In this document: piece by piece, positions 8,245 to 18,831 of the stretch
Position numbering within the stretch: the stretch's first letter is position 1
Layout of the letters: every line of letters begins with the position of its first letter
NCBI RefSeq assembly: GCF_027571405.1
Contig: NZ_CP092968.1
Span: 2,750,001 to 2,814,000, forward strand
Direction of reading: 5' to 3'
Length of the DNA: 64,000 nucleotides
Source of the DNA: Methylocystis parvus OBBP
GTDB taxonomy: Bacteria > Pseudomonadota > Alphaproteobacteria > Rhizobiales > Beijerinckiaceae
Translations under genes and position numbers: made by a program
Notes under the pieces: generated by a model
Told to the model about the DNA's origin: nothing
Database searches by the model: none
What the model saw: only the letters and a program-made list of their open reading frames with translations

Positions 8245-9957
8245 ATGGACGTCGCGGTTGCGCCGAAGCCGAGTTTCCTTTCCCGCGAACGGACGATCGC
8301 CTCTCCCGCTTTCAATCGCTGGCTGGTTCCGCCGGCGGCGCTGGCGATTCATCTTTGCATCGGCATGGCCTATGGCTTCTCGGTCTTCTGGCTGCCGCTG
8401 TCGCGCGTCGTCGGCGGCGCCGCGCCGAAGGACTGCCCGGCCGATATGGGCGTGCTGGCGCAGATCGTCGCGACGAATTGCGACTGGAAGATCAGCATGC
8501 TGGGCTGGACCTTCACGCTGTTCTTCGTGCTGCTCGGCTCCTCCGCCGCCATCTTCGGCCATTGGCTGGAGACGGCGGGCCCCCGCAAGGCCGGCCTCGC
8601 CGCCGCCTGCTGCTGGTGCGGCGGCCTGCTCATTTCCGCGCTCGGCGTCTTTCTGCACCAGATCTGGATGATCTGGATCGGCTCCGGCGTCATTGGCGGC
8701 GTCGGGCTGGGGCTCGGCTATATCTCGCCGGTCTCGACCCTCATCAAATGGTTCCCCGACCGCCGCGGCCTCGCCACCGGCCTCGCCATTATGGGCTTTG
8801 GCGGCGGCGCCATGATCGGCGCGCCGCTCGCCGACAAGCTCATGGGCTATTTCGCGACGCCTTCATCGCCCGGCGTCTGGCAGACTTTCGTCGCCCTCGC
8901 CGCCATCTATTTCGTCTTCATGGTCTCCGGCGCGCTCGGCTATCGCGTGCCGCCCGAGGGCTGGGCGCCCGCCGGCTGGACGCCGCCCGCCCCGGCCGCC
9001 AACGCCATGGTCACCCATCGCCACGTCCATCTCGACGTCGCCTGGAAGACCCCGCAATTCTGGCTGCTCTGGGGCGTGCTCTGCCTCAACGTCTCGGCCG
9101 GCATCGGCGTGCTCGGCATGGCCTCGCCCATGCTGCAGGAGGTGTTCGGCGGCAAGCTGATCGGCGTCGATCTCGGCTTCGACGCGCTCAACGCCGACCA
9201 GAAGAAGGCGATCGCCGCCATCGCGGCGGGCTTCACCGGTCTTCTGAGCCTGTGCAACATTGGCGGCCGCATCGGCTGGGCCTCGGCCTCCGACGCCTTC
9301 GGCCGCAAGGGAACCTACGCCATCTTCTTCGTCGTGGGCTTCCTGCTCTACGCCGCGGTTCCCTTCGCGGCGAAGGGCGGCGTGGTTTTCCTCTTCGTGC
9401 TGCTCTTCGCCGTGATCATCACCATGTATGGCGGCGGCTTCTCGACCATTCCCGCCTATCTCGCCGATATTTTCGGCACGCATTATGTCGGCGCGATCCA
9501 TGGCAGACTACTGACCGCCTGGTCGACGGCGGGCGTGCTCGGCCCGGTGCTGGTCAATTACATCCGCGAATATCAGCTTTCGATCGGCGTGCCGCGCGAG
9601 GCGGCCTATAATCAGACCATGTATGTGCTGGCCGGTCTGCTGCTCGCCGGCCTCGCCTGCAATCTCCTCGTCGGCCCCGTGGCCGAGAAATTCTACATGA
9701 GCGACGCGGAGGTCGCGGCGGCGAAGAAGACCAGCGTCGCCGCCGTGAAGGAAGAAGAGAAGGAGCCGCGCGCCGATTTCGAGGACTTCGTCGAGGAGGG
9801 GCTGGAGCCGCCCGAAGACCCCGCTCCGGTCCCCGCCGCGCGAACCCCGCCCGCCGGGCTCTCCCCGGCCCTGATCCTCGCCTGGCTCGCCGTCGGAATT
9901 CCCCTCGCCTGGGGCGTCTCAATGACCGGCCTCAAGGCCATGGCGCTGTTCAAATAG
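8245..9957 (+). CDS. MFS transporter of the oxalate/formate antiporter (OFA) family
   Basis: A 570-residue inner-membrane carrier with twelve or so hydrophobic segments and the OFA-type features YGFSVFWLPLSR near the N-terminus, GLGYISPVSTLIKWFPDRRGLATG in the first half (typical MFS A-like motif after TM4-5) and AIHGRLLTAWSTAG in the second half. A charged cytoplasmic loop (KEEEKEPRADFEDFVEEG) of about 60 residues precedes an extra C-terminal hydrophobic segment, which is an addition relative to the core fold. Related proteins exchange oxalate and formate or other small carboxylates; the true substrate here is not certain. The gene is monocistronic. Confidence 0.88.
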   Translation: MDVAVAPKPSFLSRERTIASPAFNRWLVPPAALAIHLCIGMAYGFSVFWLPLSRVVGGAAPKDCPADMGVLAQIVATNCDWKISMLGWTFTLFFVLLGSSAAIFGHWLETAGPRKAGLAAACCWCGGLLISALGVFLHQIWMIWIGSGVIGGVGLGLGYISPVSTLIKWFPDRRGLATGLAIMGFGGGAMIGAPLADKLMGYFATPSSPGVWQTFVALAAIYFVFMVSGALGYRVPPEGWAPAGWTPPAPAANAMVTHRHVHLDVAWKTPQFWLLWGVLCLNVSAGIGVLGMASPMLQEVFGGKLIGVDLGFDALNADQKKAIAAIAAGFTGLLSLCNIGGRIGWASASDAFGRKGTYAIFFVVGFLLYAAVPFAAKGGVVFLFVLLFAVIITMYGGGFSTIPAYLADIFGTHYVGAIHGRLLTAWSTAGVLGPVLVNYIREYQLSIGVPREAAYNQTMYVLAGLLLAGLACNLLVGPVAEKFYMSDAEVAAAKKTSVAAVKEEEKEPRADFEDFVEEGLEPPEDPAPVPAARTPPAGLSPALILAWLAVGIPLAWGVSMTGLKAMALFK

Positions 9958-10088
9958 CTGGCCGACTTTCAGCCGGATATGTGGGAAGCGGCGGCTTCGC
10001 GCCGCCGCCACATTTCCTGTCCATTAACCAAATGCGCGTCATGGTGAACGCTCCTGGCGCCCCCCGCGCAGCCTCGACAGGGAATGAC

Positions 10089-10961
10089 ATGGCCTCGGCT
10101 TGCACCAATGGTCTCGATACGGGTTTCGTCGATCTCGGTTATATGAAGGTGGCGGCGCTCGGAGTGGTTCAGGGCATTTCCGAGCTGCTGCCGATTTCCT
10201 CCACCGCTCATATGCGCATCGTGCCCGCGCTGCTCGGCTGGAAGGATCCGGGTTCGGCTTTCTCCGCCGCCATGCAACTCGCGGCGCTCGCGGCGGTCGT
10301 GAGCTATTTCTGGGGCGACATCCGCACGCTCGCGGTGGGTTCGCTCGCGGCCGTCAGACGGCGCGACTTCAACGACTGGAGCTTCCGCTTCGTCTTCTGG
10401 ATCGGGCTCGCGACCATTCCGATCGGGCTCACCGGCATCCTGCTGTCGCATACGCTGAACACCTGCGGCTCGCCCCTGCGGTCTCTGCCGGTCATCGGCA
10501 TTTCCTGCATCGTGATGGCGGCGCTGCTCGCCATCGCCGAGCTCTACTGCAATCACAAGCGCACGCTCGATCATGTGAGCCTGAAGGACGCGATGATCGT
10601 TGGCTTCGCGCAGGTCGGCGCGCTCATTCCCGGCGTCTCCCGTTCCGGCTCGACTTTGACCGCCGCGCTGTTCCTCGATCTCAAGCGGGAAGAAGCGGCG
10701 CGCTTCTCATTCCTGCTCGGCCTGCCGGCCATTGCGCTCGCCGGGCTGAAGGAATTGTGGGAATTGCACAAGGCGCATCTCGATTTCCACGGCTGGTCGG
10801 TGCTGTCGGTCGGACTGCTTGTCGCGTCGATCTCCGCTTTCGCGGCGATCTGGGGCCTGCTGCGCATTCTCGAACGCTTCTCGGCCTGGCCCTTCGTCGC
10901 CTATCGCGCTTTCATCGGCGTCCTGCTGCTCGTGGGCTTTTACGGCGGATTCCTGATCTAA
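10089..10961 (+). CDS. uppP: undecaprenyl-diphosphatase
   Basis: A 290-residue polytopic membrane enzyme (BacA/UppP family) that dephosphorylates undecaprenyl diphosphate to recycle the lipid carrier for peptidoglycan. The first signature GISELLPISSTAH is at residues 29-41 and the second, PGVSRSG with the catalytic-type arginine R185, at 181-187. I chose the ATG at 10089 because an AGGGA ribosome-binding site lies six bases upstream and it gives the usual family length; the frame is open to 9981, with in-frame ATGs at 10032 and 10041 as weaker alternatives. Confidence 0.94.
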   Translation: MASACTNGLDTGFVDLGYMKVAALGVVQGISELLPISSTAHMRIVPALLGWKDPGSAFSAAMQLAALAAVVSYFWGDIRTLAVGSLAAVRRRDFNDWSFRFVFWIGLATIPIGLTGILLSHTLNTCGSPLRSLPVIGISCIVMAALLAIAELYCNHKRTLDHVSLKDAMIVGFAQVGALIPGVSRSGSTLTAALFLDLKREEAARFSFLLGLPAIALAGLKELWELHKAHLDFHGWSVLSVGLLVASISAFAAIWGLLRILERFSAWPFVAYRAFIGVLLLVGFYGGFLI

Positions 10962-11059
10962 GAAAGGCGGCGCTGTAAACCAATCGATCGCGTTGTCTGC
11001 GGTTCAGGCGATTCCGCCTGAACGCCGCGTGATTGTTTAAGAGACAAACGTCGCCATCG

Positions 11060-11125
11060 TTGCGAGCGAAGCTGCGCAATCCAGAACCGTGATTGTGATT
11101 CTGGATTGCTTCGCTTCGCTCGCAA
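11060..11125. repeat. inverted repeat of the CATTGCGAGCGAAGC type (family A)
   Basis: Two 27-base arms, 11060-11086 and 11099-11125, are reverse complements except for three central bases, separated by 12 bases. The arm TTGCGAGCGAAGC..GCAATCCAGAA is of the same type as the element at 37645-37758. It lies between uppP and the 3' end of ccrM, which converge here, so it may also slow transcription from both sides, but it has no T-tract on either strand. Confidence 0.75.
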
Positions 11126-11141
11126 TGACGGTGTTTGACGT

Positions 11142-12443
<1,302 letters not shown>

Positions 12444-12462
12444 TTAGCCGTAACGCGCGCCG

Positions 12463-13068
12463 TCACCGGATCTCGCGCAGCGGCGAGAAACTCAGGCGAT
12501 GAACGGGAGTCGGGCCGTTTTCGCGCAAGGCCTCGAGATGGCGCCTGGCGGCGTAGCCCACATTCGTTTCGAAGCCATATTGCGGATAAATTGCGCCGAG
12601 TCGTCGCATCATCGCGTCGCGCGCGACTTTCGCGACGATGGAGGCGGCGGAGATGGAAAGCGCCAGCGCGTCGCCTTTCACGATGGCGCGCGTCGGACAG
12701 GAAAGACGCGGCGGATCGGAGCCGTCCACCAGAACGAAGGCGGGGGCGTTCGACAGGCTGGAGACGGCGCGCGCCATGGCGGCGAGCGAAGCTTGCCGGA
12801 TGTTCATCGCGTCGATCTCCGCCGGCGTAACGAAAGCGACGCTGACCGCGAGCGCCCGGGACATGATCGCCTCGAAAGCTTCCTCGCGCTGCTTTTGCGT
12901 CAACGCCTTCGAATCGTTCAAGCCGCGCGGCAGGCGCTTGGGATCGAGAATCACCGCGGCGGCGGCGACCGGGCCGGCGAGGGGGCCGCGCCCCACTTCG
13001 TCGACCCCGGCCACCGGCCAGACGCCCTGCCGATGCAGGCGGCTTTCGAGACGAAAATCGGGACCCAT
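12463..13068 (-). CDS. rnhB: ribonuclease HII
   Basis: A 201-residue endonuclease that cuts the RNA strand of RNA-DNA hybrids and single ribonucleotides in DNA. The motif AGVDEVGRGPLAGP places the acidic metal ligands at D23 and E24; LVDGSDPP and KGDALALSISAASI supply the other conserved positions. The length is normal. It lies upstream of ccrM on the same strand, with about 190 bases between the coding regions, so co-transcription is possible but not assured. Confidence 0.95.
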   Translation of the reverse strand: MGPDFRLESRLHRQGVWPVAGVDEVGRGPLAGPVAAAAVILDPKRLPRGLNDSKALTQKQREEAFEAIMSRALAVSVAFVTPAEIDAMNIRQASLAAMARAVSSLSNAPAFVLVDGSDPPRLSCPTRAIVKGDALALSISAASIVAKVARDAMMRRLGAIYPQYGFETNVGYAARRHLEALRENGPTPVHRLSFSPLREIR

Positions 13069-13188
13069 TCCAACCCTCGCAAATATGAGCTTCTTTGCGT
13101 CGCCGGCCGATGCCTTGCTAAGACTTTAACCGCTTTGGCGGCCGCCCGTCGCGTGAAATTCCCGCCCGCGCCCTTATCGGAGCTTCCC

Positions 13189-13662
13189 ATGGATGAAGAC
13201 ATTCAAGCGCCAGTCGAACAGGCCCTGGCGCCCGTCGTCGATGAGAGCCTGCCCGCATTGACGACGACCGCGCCCGGGCCGTCCGACGCCGGGCGCGCCA
13301 AGGGGATTTTCGGCAAGCTCGTTTCGAGCGACGACGATCTCGTCGGCCTCGTCGCCTATTCGCTCTACAAGCAGAACAAGATCGATTGGATGCGGGATTT
13401 CGAAAAGGCGCAGGGGCGTCCGCCGAACGAACAGGAATTCTCCGTCTATGGTCTCGGCGAAAACACCGGGCGCCGCGTCGCGACCTATCGCTATCTCGCC
13501 GAAGCCACGATTGCGCGGCTCTCGCCAAGCAGGGCTAGCGGCTTCAGACGCGAACATCCCGCTCTGAGCGCGACGCTGAACATATTCTACGGCCTGATCG
13601 GCGTGGCGTCGGTCGCCGCGCTGATCGTGCTGCTGCGCTTCTTCATCTCCCTTCGTCATTGA
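13189..13662 (+). CDS. conserved-looking protein with C-terminal membrane segment
   Basis: A 157-residue product. The first 40 residues are acidic and proline/alanine-rich; a folded part follows (residues about 42-110, with DDDLVGLVAYSLYKQNKIDW and a tyrosine-rich VATYRYLAEATIARL); and one transmembrane helix ends the protein at about 134-152, followed by SLRH. It is therefore a tail-anchored protein with its bulk in the cytoplasm. The ATG at 13189 has a GGAG ribosome-binding site; the longer frame to 12499 is antisense to rnhB and is rejected. I do not recognise the family. Confidence 0.7.
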   Translation: MDEDIQAPVEQALAPVVDESLPALTTTAPGPSDAGRAKGIFGKLVSSDDDLVGLVAYSLYKQNKIDWMRDFEKAQGRPPNEQEFSVYGLGENTGRRVATYRYLAEATIARLSPSRASGFRREHPALSATLNIFYGLIGVASVAALIVLLRFFISLRH

Positions 13663-13677
13663 TCAAACGGCGTTCGC

Positions 13678-14799
13678 TCAGAAAAGCGCGAGCTGCTGCG
13701 GACCGCGGCGCGGCGGCTCGAAGAGATCGGCGCGAAGCTTCGTCTGCGATTGCCCGAAGCCGATGCGCTTGGCGGCGATTTCGAAACGCCGGCCGACCAT
13801 CCATGCATAGGGCCCCTCGCCCGTCATGCGCTTGCCGAAGGTCGAGTCGTAGATCTTGCCGCCGCGCGTCGAACGGACCAGCGACAATGCGCGGCGCGCT
13901 TTGTCGGGAAAATTGGCGACGAGCCATTCGCTGAAAAGATCGCGCAATTCGAGCGGCAGACGCAGCATGACGTAGCCTGCCTCGCGCGCGCCAGCAGCGT
14001 GAGCGCGGGTCAATATGGCTTCGATCTCGTCGTCATTGACGGCGGGAATGACCGGCGCCGTCATGACGGCGACGGGGACGCCCGCGGCGGCTAATTTTTC
14101 GATCGCCTCGATCCGCCGCGCAGGCGTCGCCGCGCGCGGCTCCATGATGCGCGCGAGACCCGGATCGAGAGTCGTGACGGAGATGGCGACTTTCGCGAGA
14201 CCCTGTTCCGCCATCGGCGCGAGAAGATCGAGATCGCGCAGCACGAGCGCGGATTTGGTGACGATCGCCACCGGATGCTTCGCCCGCGCCAGGATTTCCA
14301 GAATCGATCGCATGACGCGATGGCGTCTCTCGATCGGCTGATACGGATCGGTGTTCGTGCCGATTGCGATCGTCTTCGGGACATATCGGGGCGCGGATAA
14401 TTCGCGCTCGAGAAGCTGCGCCGCGCCTTCCTTGACGAAAAGCTCCGTCTCGAAATCGAGGCCCGGCGAAAGGCCCATATAAGCGTGAGTCGGCCGCGCG
14501 AAGCAGTAGACGCAGCCATGCTCGCAGCCTCGATAGGGATTGATCGAGCGATCGAACGAGATGTCGGGAGAATCGTTGCGCGTAACGATGGCGCGCGGCT
14601 TCTCGACATGAATATTCGTCTTCAGCGCGTCGAGACTGTCGAGCGAGCCCCAACCGTCGTCGATCTCCTCGCGCGCCTCCTTCTCAAAGCGGCCGCTGCG
14701 CTTGGAGAGCGCGCCGCGCCCGCGCCGTCGCTCGGCGTCGACCAGCGGCCCCGGCGGGACCGCGAGTTGCGGATCAGGAGAGATCGCGAGCCGGCTCAT
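13678..14799 (-). CDS. radical SAM protein of the PA0069/SplB-like family
   Basis: A 373-residue protein with the radical-SAM cluster motif CX3CX2C at C92, C96 and C99 (RGCEHGCVYCFARP), followed by the family-typical HAYMGLSPGLDFETELFVKE and IAIGTNTDPYQPIER. Proteins of this family are related to spore photoproduct lyase in the radical-SAM core, but their substrate is not established. I chose the ATG at 14799, which has a GGGAG ribosome-binding site, over the 51-residue longer frame. It converges with the tail-anchored gene at 13189-13662 and stands alone. Confidence 0.87.
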   Translation of the reverse strand: MSRLAISPDPQLAVPPGPLVDAERRRGRGALSKRSGRFEKEAREEIDDGWGSLDSLDALKTNIHVEKPRAIVTRNDSPDISFDRSINPYRGCEHGCVYCFARPTHAYMGLSPGLDFETELFVKEGAAQLLERELSAPRYVPKTIAIGTNTDPYQPIERRHRVMRSILEILARAKHPVAIVTKSALVLRDLDLLAPMAEQGLAKVAISVTTLDPGLARIMEPRAATPARRIEAIEKLAAAGVPVAVMTAPVIPAVNDDEIEAILTRAHAAGAREAGYVMLRLPLELRDLFSEWLVANFPDKARRALSLVRSTRGGKIYDSTFGKRMTGEGPYAWMVGRRFEIAAKRIGFGQSQTKLRADLFEPPRRGPQQLALF

Positions 14800-15055
14800 G
14801 ACGTGCTCCCAAGAGAACCCGCCCCGATAAAGCATCGATGGGAGACCGGCGCCGCCGGCCTCCCATATCGCGACTCTGGGGACTTGGCGTTCCCGCCCGG
14901 CTCGACCTGCCGGATCGGAACATATCGCGAATAAGGAACAAATAAAGAACATTTTTTACGCGCGCAAGGGGGACGCGCGCAAGAGGCTTGCCGAAGCGCC
15001 GGCGGCGCGATCGCGGAAAGCCGGCCGCCCGGGGGAGCGGGCGGCGCGCTTTGCT

Positions 15056-16243
15056 TTACAGGAGCCAGCTTCCGCCCGGCCCCTCCGCCAGCGCGTCGGC
15101 GAGCGCGCGGGCGCGCGGCTGCTTCGGCGCGTCTGGGAAGAGCTGCTCGAATTTCTGCAGATAATCGCGCGTGGCGGGCGATGAGGCGACGAAACGGCTC
15201 TGGCATTTGCGCACCGACTGCAGCGTCACCGGCGGAAAGACCAGCCCCTCTTCGATCAGGCGGTCGCGGTGCGTCGTGTCGAAGCGCCAGCCCCAGCTCG
15301 AAATCCGGCTGTTGATCGCGGTGATGTTGAGGAAAGCCCTGTGCCGCGTATCGAGCTCGCGGACCGGCGCCTCCTCAATCGAATCGTAGCAGAAGAGACG
15401 ATGCGGGCGCACGACGAGATCGCAATATTGCCGCCACAGCGCCTTCACGCTCGGCAACTGCTCTTCAGGCGAAACGACATTGACGAAGGCGCCGCAAGCG
15501 CCGCGCGCCCGCACGGCGAGGAGAGTCGAGACGAAAGCGTCCTGATGCACGAGCGGCAGGGAATGATCGCTCGCGACGACATGGATCGTGTCGCGGTAGC
15601 GGTCCATCATGACTTTGGCGAAGGACTCCCAATATTGATAGACGCCATAGTCCGGACCGAAATAATGGCCGTCGCGGCTGTCGCCGATAACGATGCTCGG
15701 ACGCAAAATGATAAAGGGCAGGCCGCTTTCCGCGACGAGATATTCGGAGCGCCGTTTGAATCGCGTATAGGGCGTCGGGTCGGCGGGCGGCTCCGGCAGA
15801 AGCGCCTCGACGGAAGGCTCGAGGGAAAAGCCGCAGGCGAAAGCGGTTGAAACATGAATGAAGCGGTTGATGCGCGCTTCCTTCGACGCCCTGAGCAGAT
15901 CGTTGACGAGATCGATGGTCGACGCCTGTAGGGCCTCGACGTCGAAATAATGCACGGCGCCCGCGCAGTTGATCACCTCGTCGATTCTGTTCTCACGGAA
16001 AAGGCTGGAAAAGCCTCTGCTGTCGCCGGGGGCGGGGAGGCGCACGATGCGCAGCCGCTCCAGCGCCGCGCCGTCAGGATCCCCCGCGGCGGTCATCTCC
16101 ATGCGCAGCCTTGCGACAATATCGTCTCTCTGATGGCCCGGCCGCGCGGCGAGCACGACAAAGTCCTGCGTCTTCTCCAGCAAAGTCGCGCCAATCAAGC
16201 TGCCGAGATAACCGGTTCCGCCGATAACGAGAACGCGCGCCAC
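15056..16243 (-). CDS. SDR-superfamily NAD(P)-dependent reductase (thioester reductase/epimerase-like)
   Basis: A 395-residue protein with an N-terminal Rossmann motif GGTGYLG at residues 8-14, a serine-type active-site stretch IHVSTAFACG and a YTRFK motif supplying the YxxxK pair. The wording INCAGAVHYF and RPSIVIGDSRDG resembles the Male-sterility/NAD-binding-4 reductases acting on fatty-acyl or carrier-protein thioesters, and the extra C-terminal region (about 130 residues) is longer than in simple epimerases. The substrate is unknown; a lipid or polyketide role is an inference. It is monocistronic and borders a long gene-free stretch. Confidence 0.72.
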   Translation of the reverse strand: MARVLVIGGTGYLGSLIGATLLEKTQDFVVLAARPGHQRDDIVARLRMEMTAAGDPDGAALERLRIVRLPAPGDSRGFSSLFRENRIDEVINCAGAVHYFDVEALQASTIDLVNDLLRASKEARINRFIHVSTAFACGFSLEPSVEALLPEPPADPTPYTRFKRRSEYLVAESGLPFIILRPSIVIGDSRDGHYFGPDYGVYQYWESFAKVMMDRYRDTIHVVASDHSLPLVHQDAFVSTLLAVRARGACGAFVNVVSPEEQLPSVKALWRQYCDLVVRPHRLFCYDSIEEAPVRELDTRHRAFLNITAINSRISSWGWRFDTTHRDRLIEEGLVFPPVTLQSVRKCQSRFVASSPATRDYLQKFEQLFPDAPKQPRARALADALAEGPGGSWLL

Positions 16244-17058
16244 GATGGCCTCCTTTATTTGACCGCTGTGAAAATACGAACTGCGAGACGACGCGCCTCA
16301 AGACGTCGAATGACGTTGCATTCTCATGCGCAGAGCCAGGGAAGCGCCGGCGCGTTTCGATGCAACTGCTTCATTTCGGAGCAAAGAGAGGACTTTGCGA
16401 TCGAACCTCCGGGATATGGGAAGCGGTGAGCTAAGCCCCGTCTCGACCGCCCGGCGCGCGCGCGAGCCGCCGCCGCGCCGCGTGGCCGTGCGAATTCGCC
16501 TGATTGGAAGCGGAGATGGGCGAAATGGGCCTTGTCCGCTCGCGACCAACGCCGCGCTGTCGAATGCGAGCAATGGCGCTCCTTTCAAAAAAATCGTTCC
16601 GATCAAGAGCAAGAAGCAATCCAATTGCGCGGCGATCGATCGAATTCCGACAGTAGCGATCGGTTGCGGCGAGTCCAGATTGGGGAATGCGTTTCGAACA
16701 GTTCTTTCCCTGTGCGACGGCGTATCGCGCGTCCTTGCGAAGGACACGAAAATCGCCATCGCCGGAGCAAGGACTCCGTGATGAAAGGCAAGTCGTTATG
16801 GAGTCGCTAAATTTCGATTTTGCGCGGGGACGCTTCGCTTCATCGCCGCTCGTCACCGCGCCGGCGCTCGCCTTCTATGCGATCGGAGCCGCCATTCCGT
16901 CCCTGGCGTCGATATCGACGCCTGCGCCGGCGCGGCCCGGCTTCTCGTCGGCGCCAGAGCGCGGCTTTCCATCTTCGCCTTGGGTGTGACGCCGATTTTT
17001 TCGGCGACGCCGCTCGCCGACATTGCGCGATCGACGAGACGGCTCGCCCTTCGACACG
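16244..17058. other. gene-free stretch of about 0.8 kb
   Basis: No convincing coding region. The open frames on both strands (longest about 150 codons, at 16326-16781 on the plus strand and 16431-16856 on the minus strand) are rich in Arg/Ser and lack family-like features or good ribosome-binding sites. The stretch looks somewhat less GC-rich than neighbouring genes. The plus-strand frame beginning MESLNFDFARGRF (16798-16989) has a hydrophobic middle but no support. It must contain the promoter of the SDR gene. A regulatory RNA or a decayed gene is possible. Confidence 0.5.
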
Positions 17059-17089
17059 AAAAAAAGAGACGGCGCCGTTGCGCCGTCTC
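17059..17089 (-). terminator. Rho-independent terminator after hss
   Basis: A perfect ten-base-pair stem, GAGACGGCGC (17066-17075) with GCGCCGTCTC (17080-17089), loop of four, followed on the minus strand by seven T residues (A run 17059-17065). It lies just downstream of the hss stop at 17127. Confidence 0.9.
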
Positions 17090-17126
17090 CACGAATTTCG
17101 CTGCGAAGTCGAGGGCGTTGCGCCGC

Positions 17127-18557
17127 TTACTTCACGAGAATGTTCTTGAACTGCCAGGGATCGCTCTCGTCGATATCCTCGGGGAACAGTCCCGGGCGGC
17201 CGTCGAGCGGCGTCCAGTCCGTGTAATAGCCTTTCACCGGGCCGAGATAAGGCGTCTGCACGTCGAGGCAGCGCTTGTAATCCACCTCGTCCGCCTCGAC
17301 GATGCCGGCCTCCGGATTCTCCAGCGCCCACACCATGCCCGCAAGCGCGGCGGAGGAGACCTGCAAACCGGTCGCGTTCTGATAGGGCGCGAGGTCGCGC
17401 GTCTCCTCGATGGAGAGCTGCGAACCGTACCAATAGGCGTTTTTGGCGTGGCCGAAGACCAGCACGCCGAGCTCGTCAATGCCGTCGACGATCTCGTTCT
17501 CGTCGAGAATCTTCCAGCTCGGCTGCATCTTGCCGGCGGCGCCGAAGATTTCGTGCAGGCTCAGCACCGCGTCATTCGCCGGATGATAGGCGTAATGGCA
17601 GGTCGGACGATAGACGACCTTGTCGCCCTCGCGCACGGTCAGATAGTCCGCGATCGAGATCGCTTCGTTATGCGTGACGAGGAAGCCATATTGCGCGCCG
17701 GGCGTCGGGCACCAGCTGCGCACGCGCGTATTGGCGCCGGGCGAGAGCAGATAGATCGCAGCGCCGCAGCCCGTCGCATGGGTGCGGCCGATGTCCGGCA
17801 ATGATTTTTCATTCGTGCCCCAGCCCAGCTCCGCCGGCTGCATGCCTTCGGAGACGAACCCCTCGACCGACCAGGTGTTGACGAACACGTTCAGGGGCTT
17901 GGGGTCGCGCGCGCGCTGCGTGTCGCGTTCGGCGATGTGAATGCCCTTGACGCCGAGCTTTTGCGCCAGCGCGCCCCATTCGGCGCGGTTCGCGGGCTCC
18001 TTGTCGAAGACGCCCGTATCCTTGGCGATGTCGACCATGGCCTGCTTGACGAACCAGGAGACCATGCCCGGATTGGCGCCGACGCAGGACACGGCCGTGG
18101 AGCCGCCCGGATTCTTGCGGCGCTCTTCGAGAATCGTCTCGCGCAGCGCGTAATTGGTGCGGTCGTTATTGCCCTTCGACTTGTCGAAATAGAAACCCGG
18201 CCAGGGCTCGATGACCGTGTCGACGTAAAGGCACTTAAGCTCGCGGGCGAGCTGTATGATCGCGAGCGAGGAGACGTCGACCGAGAGATTGACGATAAAG
18301 CCTTGTCCGCCGCCCTTGGTCAGCAGCGGCGTCAGCAACTCGCGATAATTCTCGGGAGTAAGCTTGTCCTTTACGAAGGCGACGCCGCGCTCATCGAGCA
18401 GGCGTCGATGCGTATCGACCGGATCGATGACCGTGAACCGGCTCTTGTCGAATTCGAAATGCCGTTCGATGAGAGGCAAGATGCCGCGTCCGATGGAGCC
18501 GAAGCCGATCAAGACGATCGGACCGGTGATTTTTCCATAGACGGGCCATACGGACAT
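17127..18557 (-). CDS. hss: homospermidine synthase
   Basis: A 476-residue NAD-dependent enzyme making sym-homospermidine from putrescine, the main long polyamine of many alphaproteobacteria. The N-terminal Rossmann fold carries GFGSIGRG at residues 18-25. The saccharopine-dehydrogenase-like body is full length and contains stretches I know from bacterial HSS (VSCVGANPGMVSWFVKQA, TCHYAYHPANDAVLSLHE). Monocistronic, with a strong intrinsic terminator. The divergent neighbour is a CHAD-domain gene, about 270 bases away. Confidence 0.95.
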   Translation of the reverse strand: MSVWPVYGKITGPIVLIGFGSIGRGILPLIERHFEFDKSRFTVIDPVDTHRRLLDERGVAFVKDKLTPENYRELLTPLLTKGGGQGFIVNLSVDVSSLAIIQLARELKCLYVDTVIEPWPGFYFDKSKGNNDRTNYALRETILEERRKNPGGSTAVSCVGANPGMVSWFVKQAMVDIAKDTGVFDKEPANRAEWGALAQKLGVKGIHIAERDTQRARDPKPLNVFVNTWSVEGFVSEGMQPAELGWGTNEKSLPDIGRTHATGCGAAIYLLSPGANTRVRSWCPTPGAQYGFLVTHNEAISIADYLTVREGDKVVYRPTCHYAYHPANDAVLSLHEIFGAAGKMQPSWKILDENEIVDGIDELGVLVFGHAKNAYWYGSQLSIEETRDLAPYQNATGLQVSSAALAGMVWALENPEAGIVEADEVDYKRCLDVQTPYLGPVKGYYTDWTPLDGRPGLFPEDIDESDPWQFKNILVK

Positions 18558-18831
18558 TGGCGGAAACTCCTGCCTGCGGGGTGAATGTTGCGCCGCGATA
18601 AAGCAGGGGCGGGCGTCTTAATCAAGTGCAGGCGCCGCAGGGCCCAGCGTTCGGCGCGCGCCGCCGCCGCATTTGCGCGAACTTTTCTCCAAATCCTGCG
18701 TTCCGCCATGTGAACGACGTCATCATCCCGCCGCCCTCACATGCGCATAACTTGCCCTGCCGCGCCCGCGCGCTTGATTATGACAATCGCATGACCACAG
18801 TTGAGCGCCCTCTATAGCGAGAGGTAAGCCA

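Noticed and set aside
9980..10012. GC-rich hairpin after the OFA transporter as an intrinsic terminator
   Set aside because: The stem is present, but the following T run is short and interrupted, so it was not listed as a terminator.
16326..16856. Overlapping frames on both strands in the gene-free stretch
   Set aside because: Both are Arg/Ser-rich, lack ribosome-binding sites and show no domain; neither is convincing.
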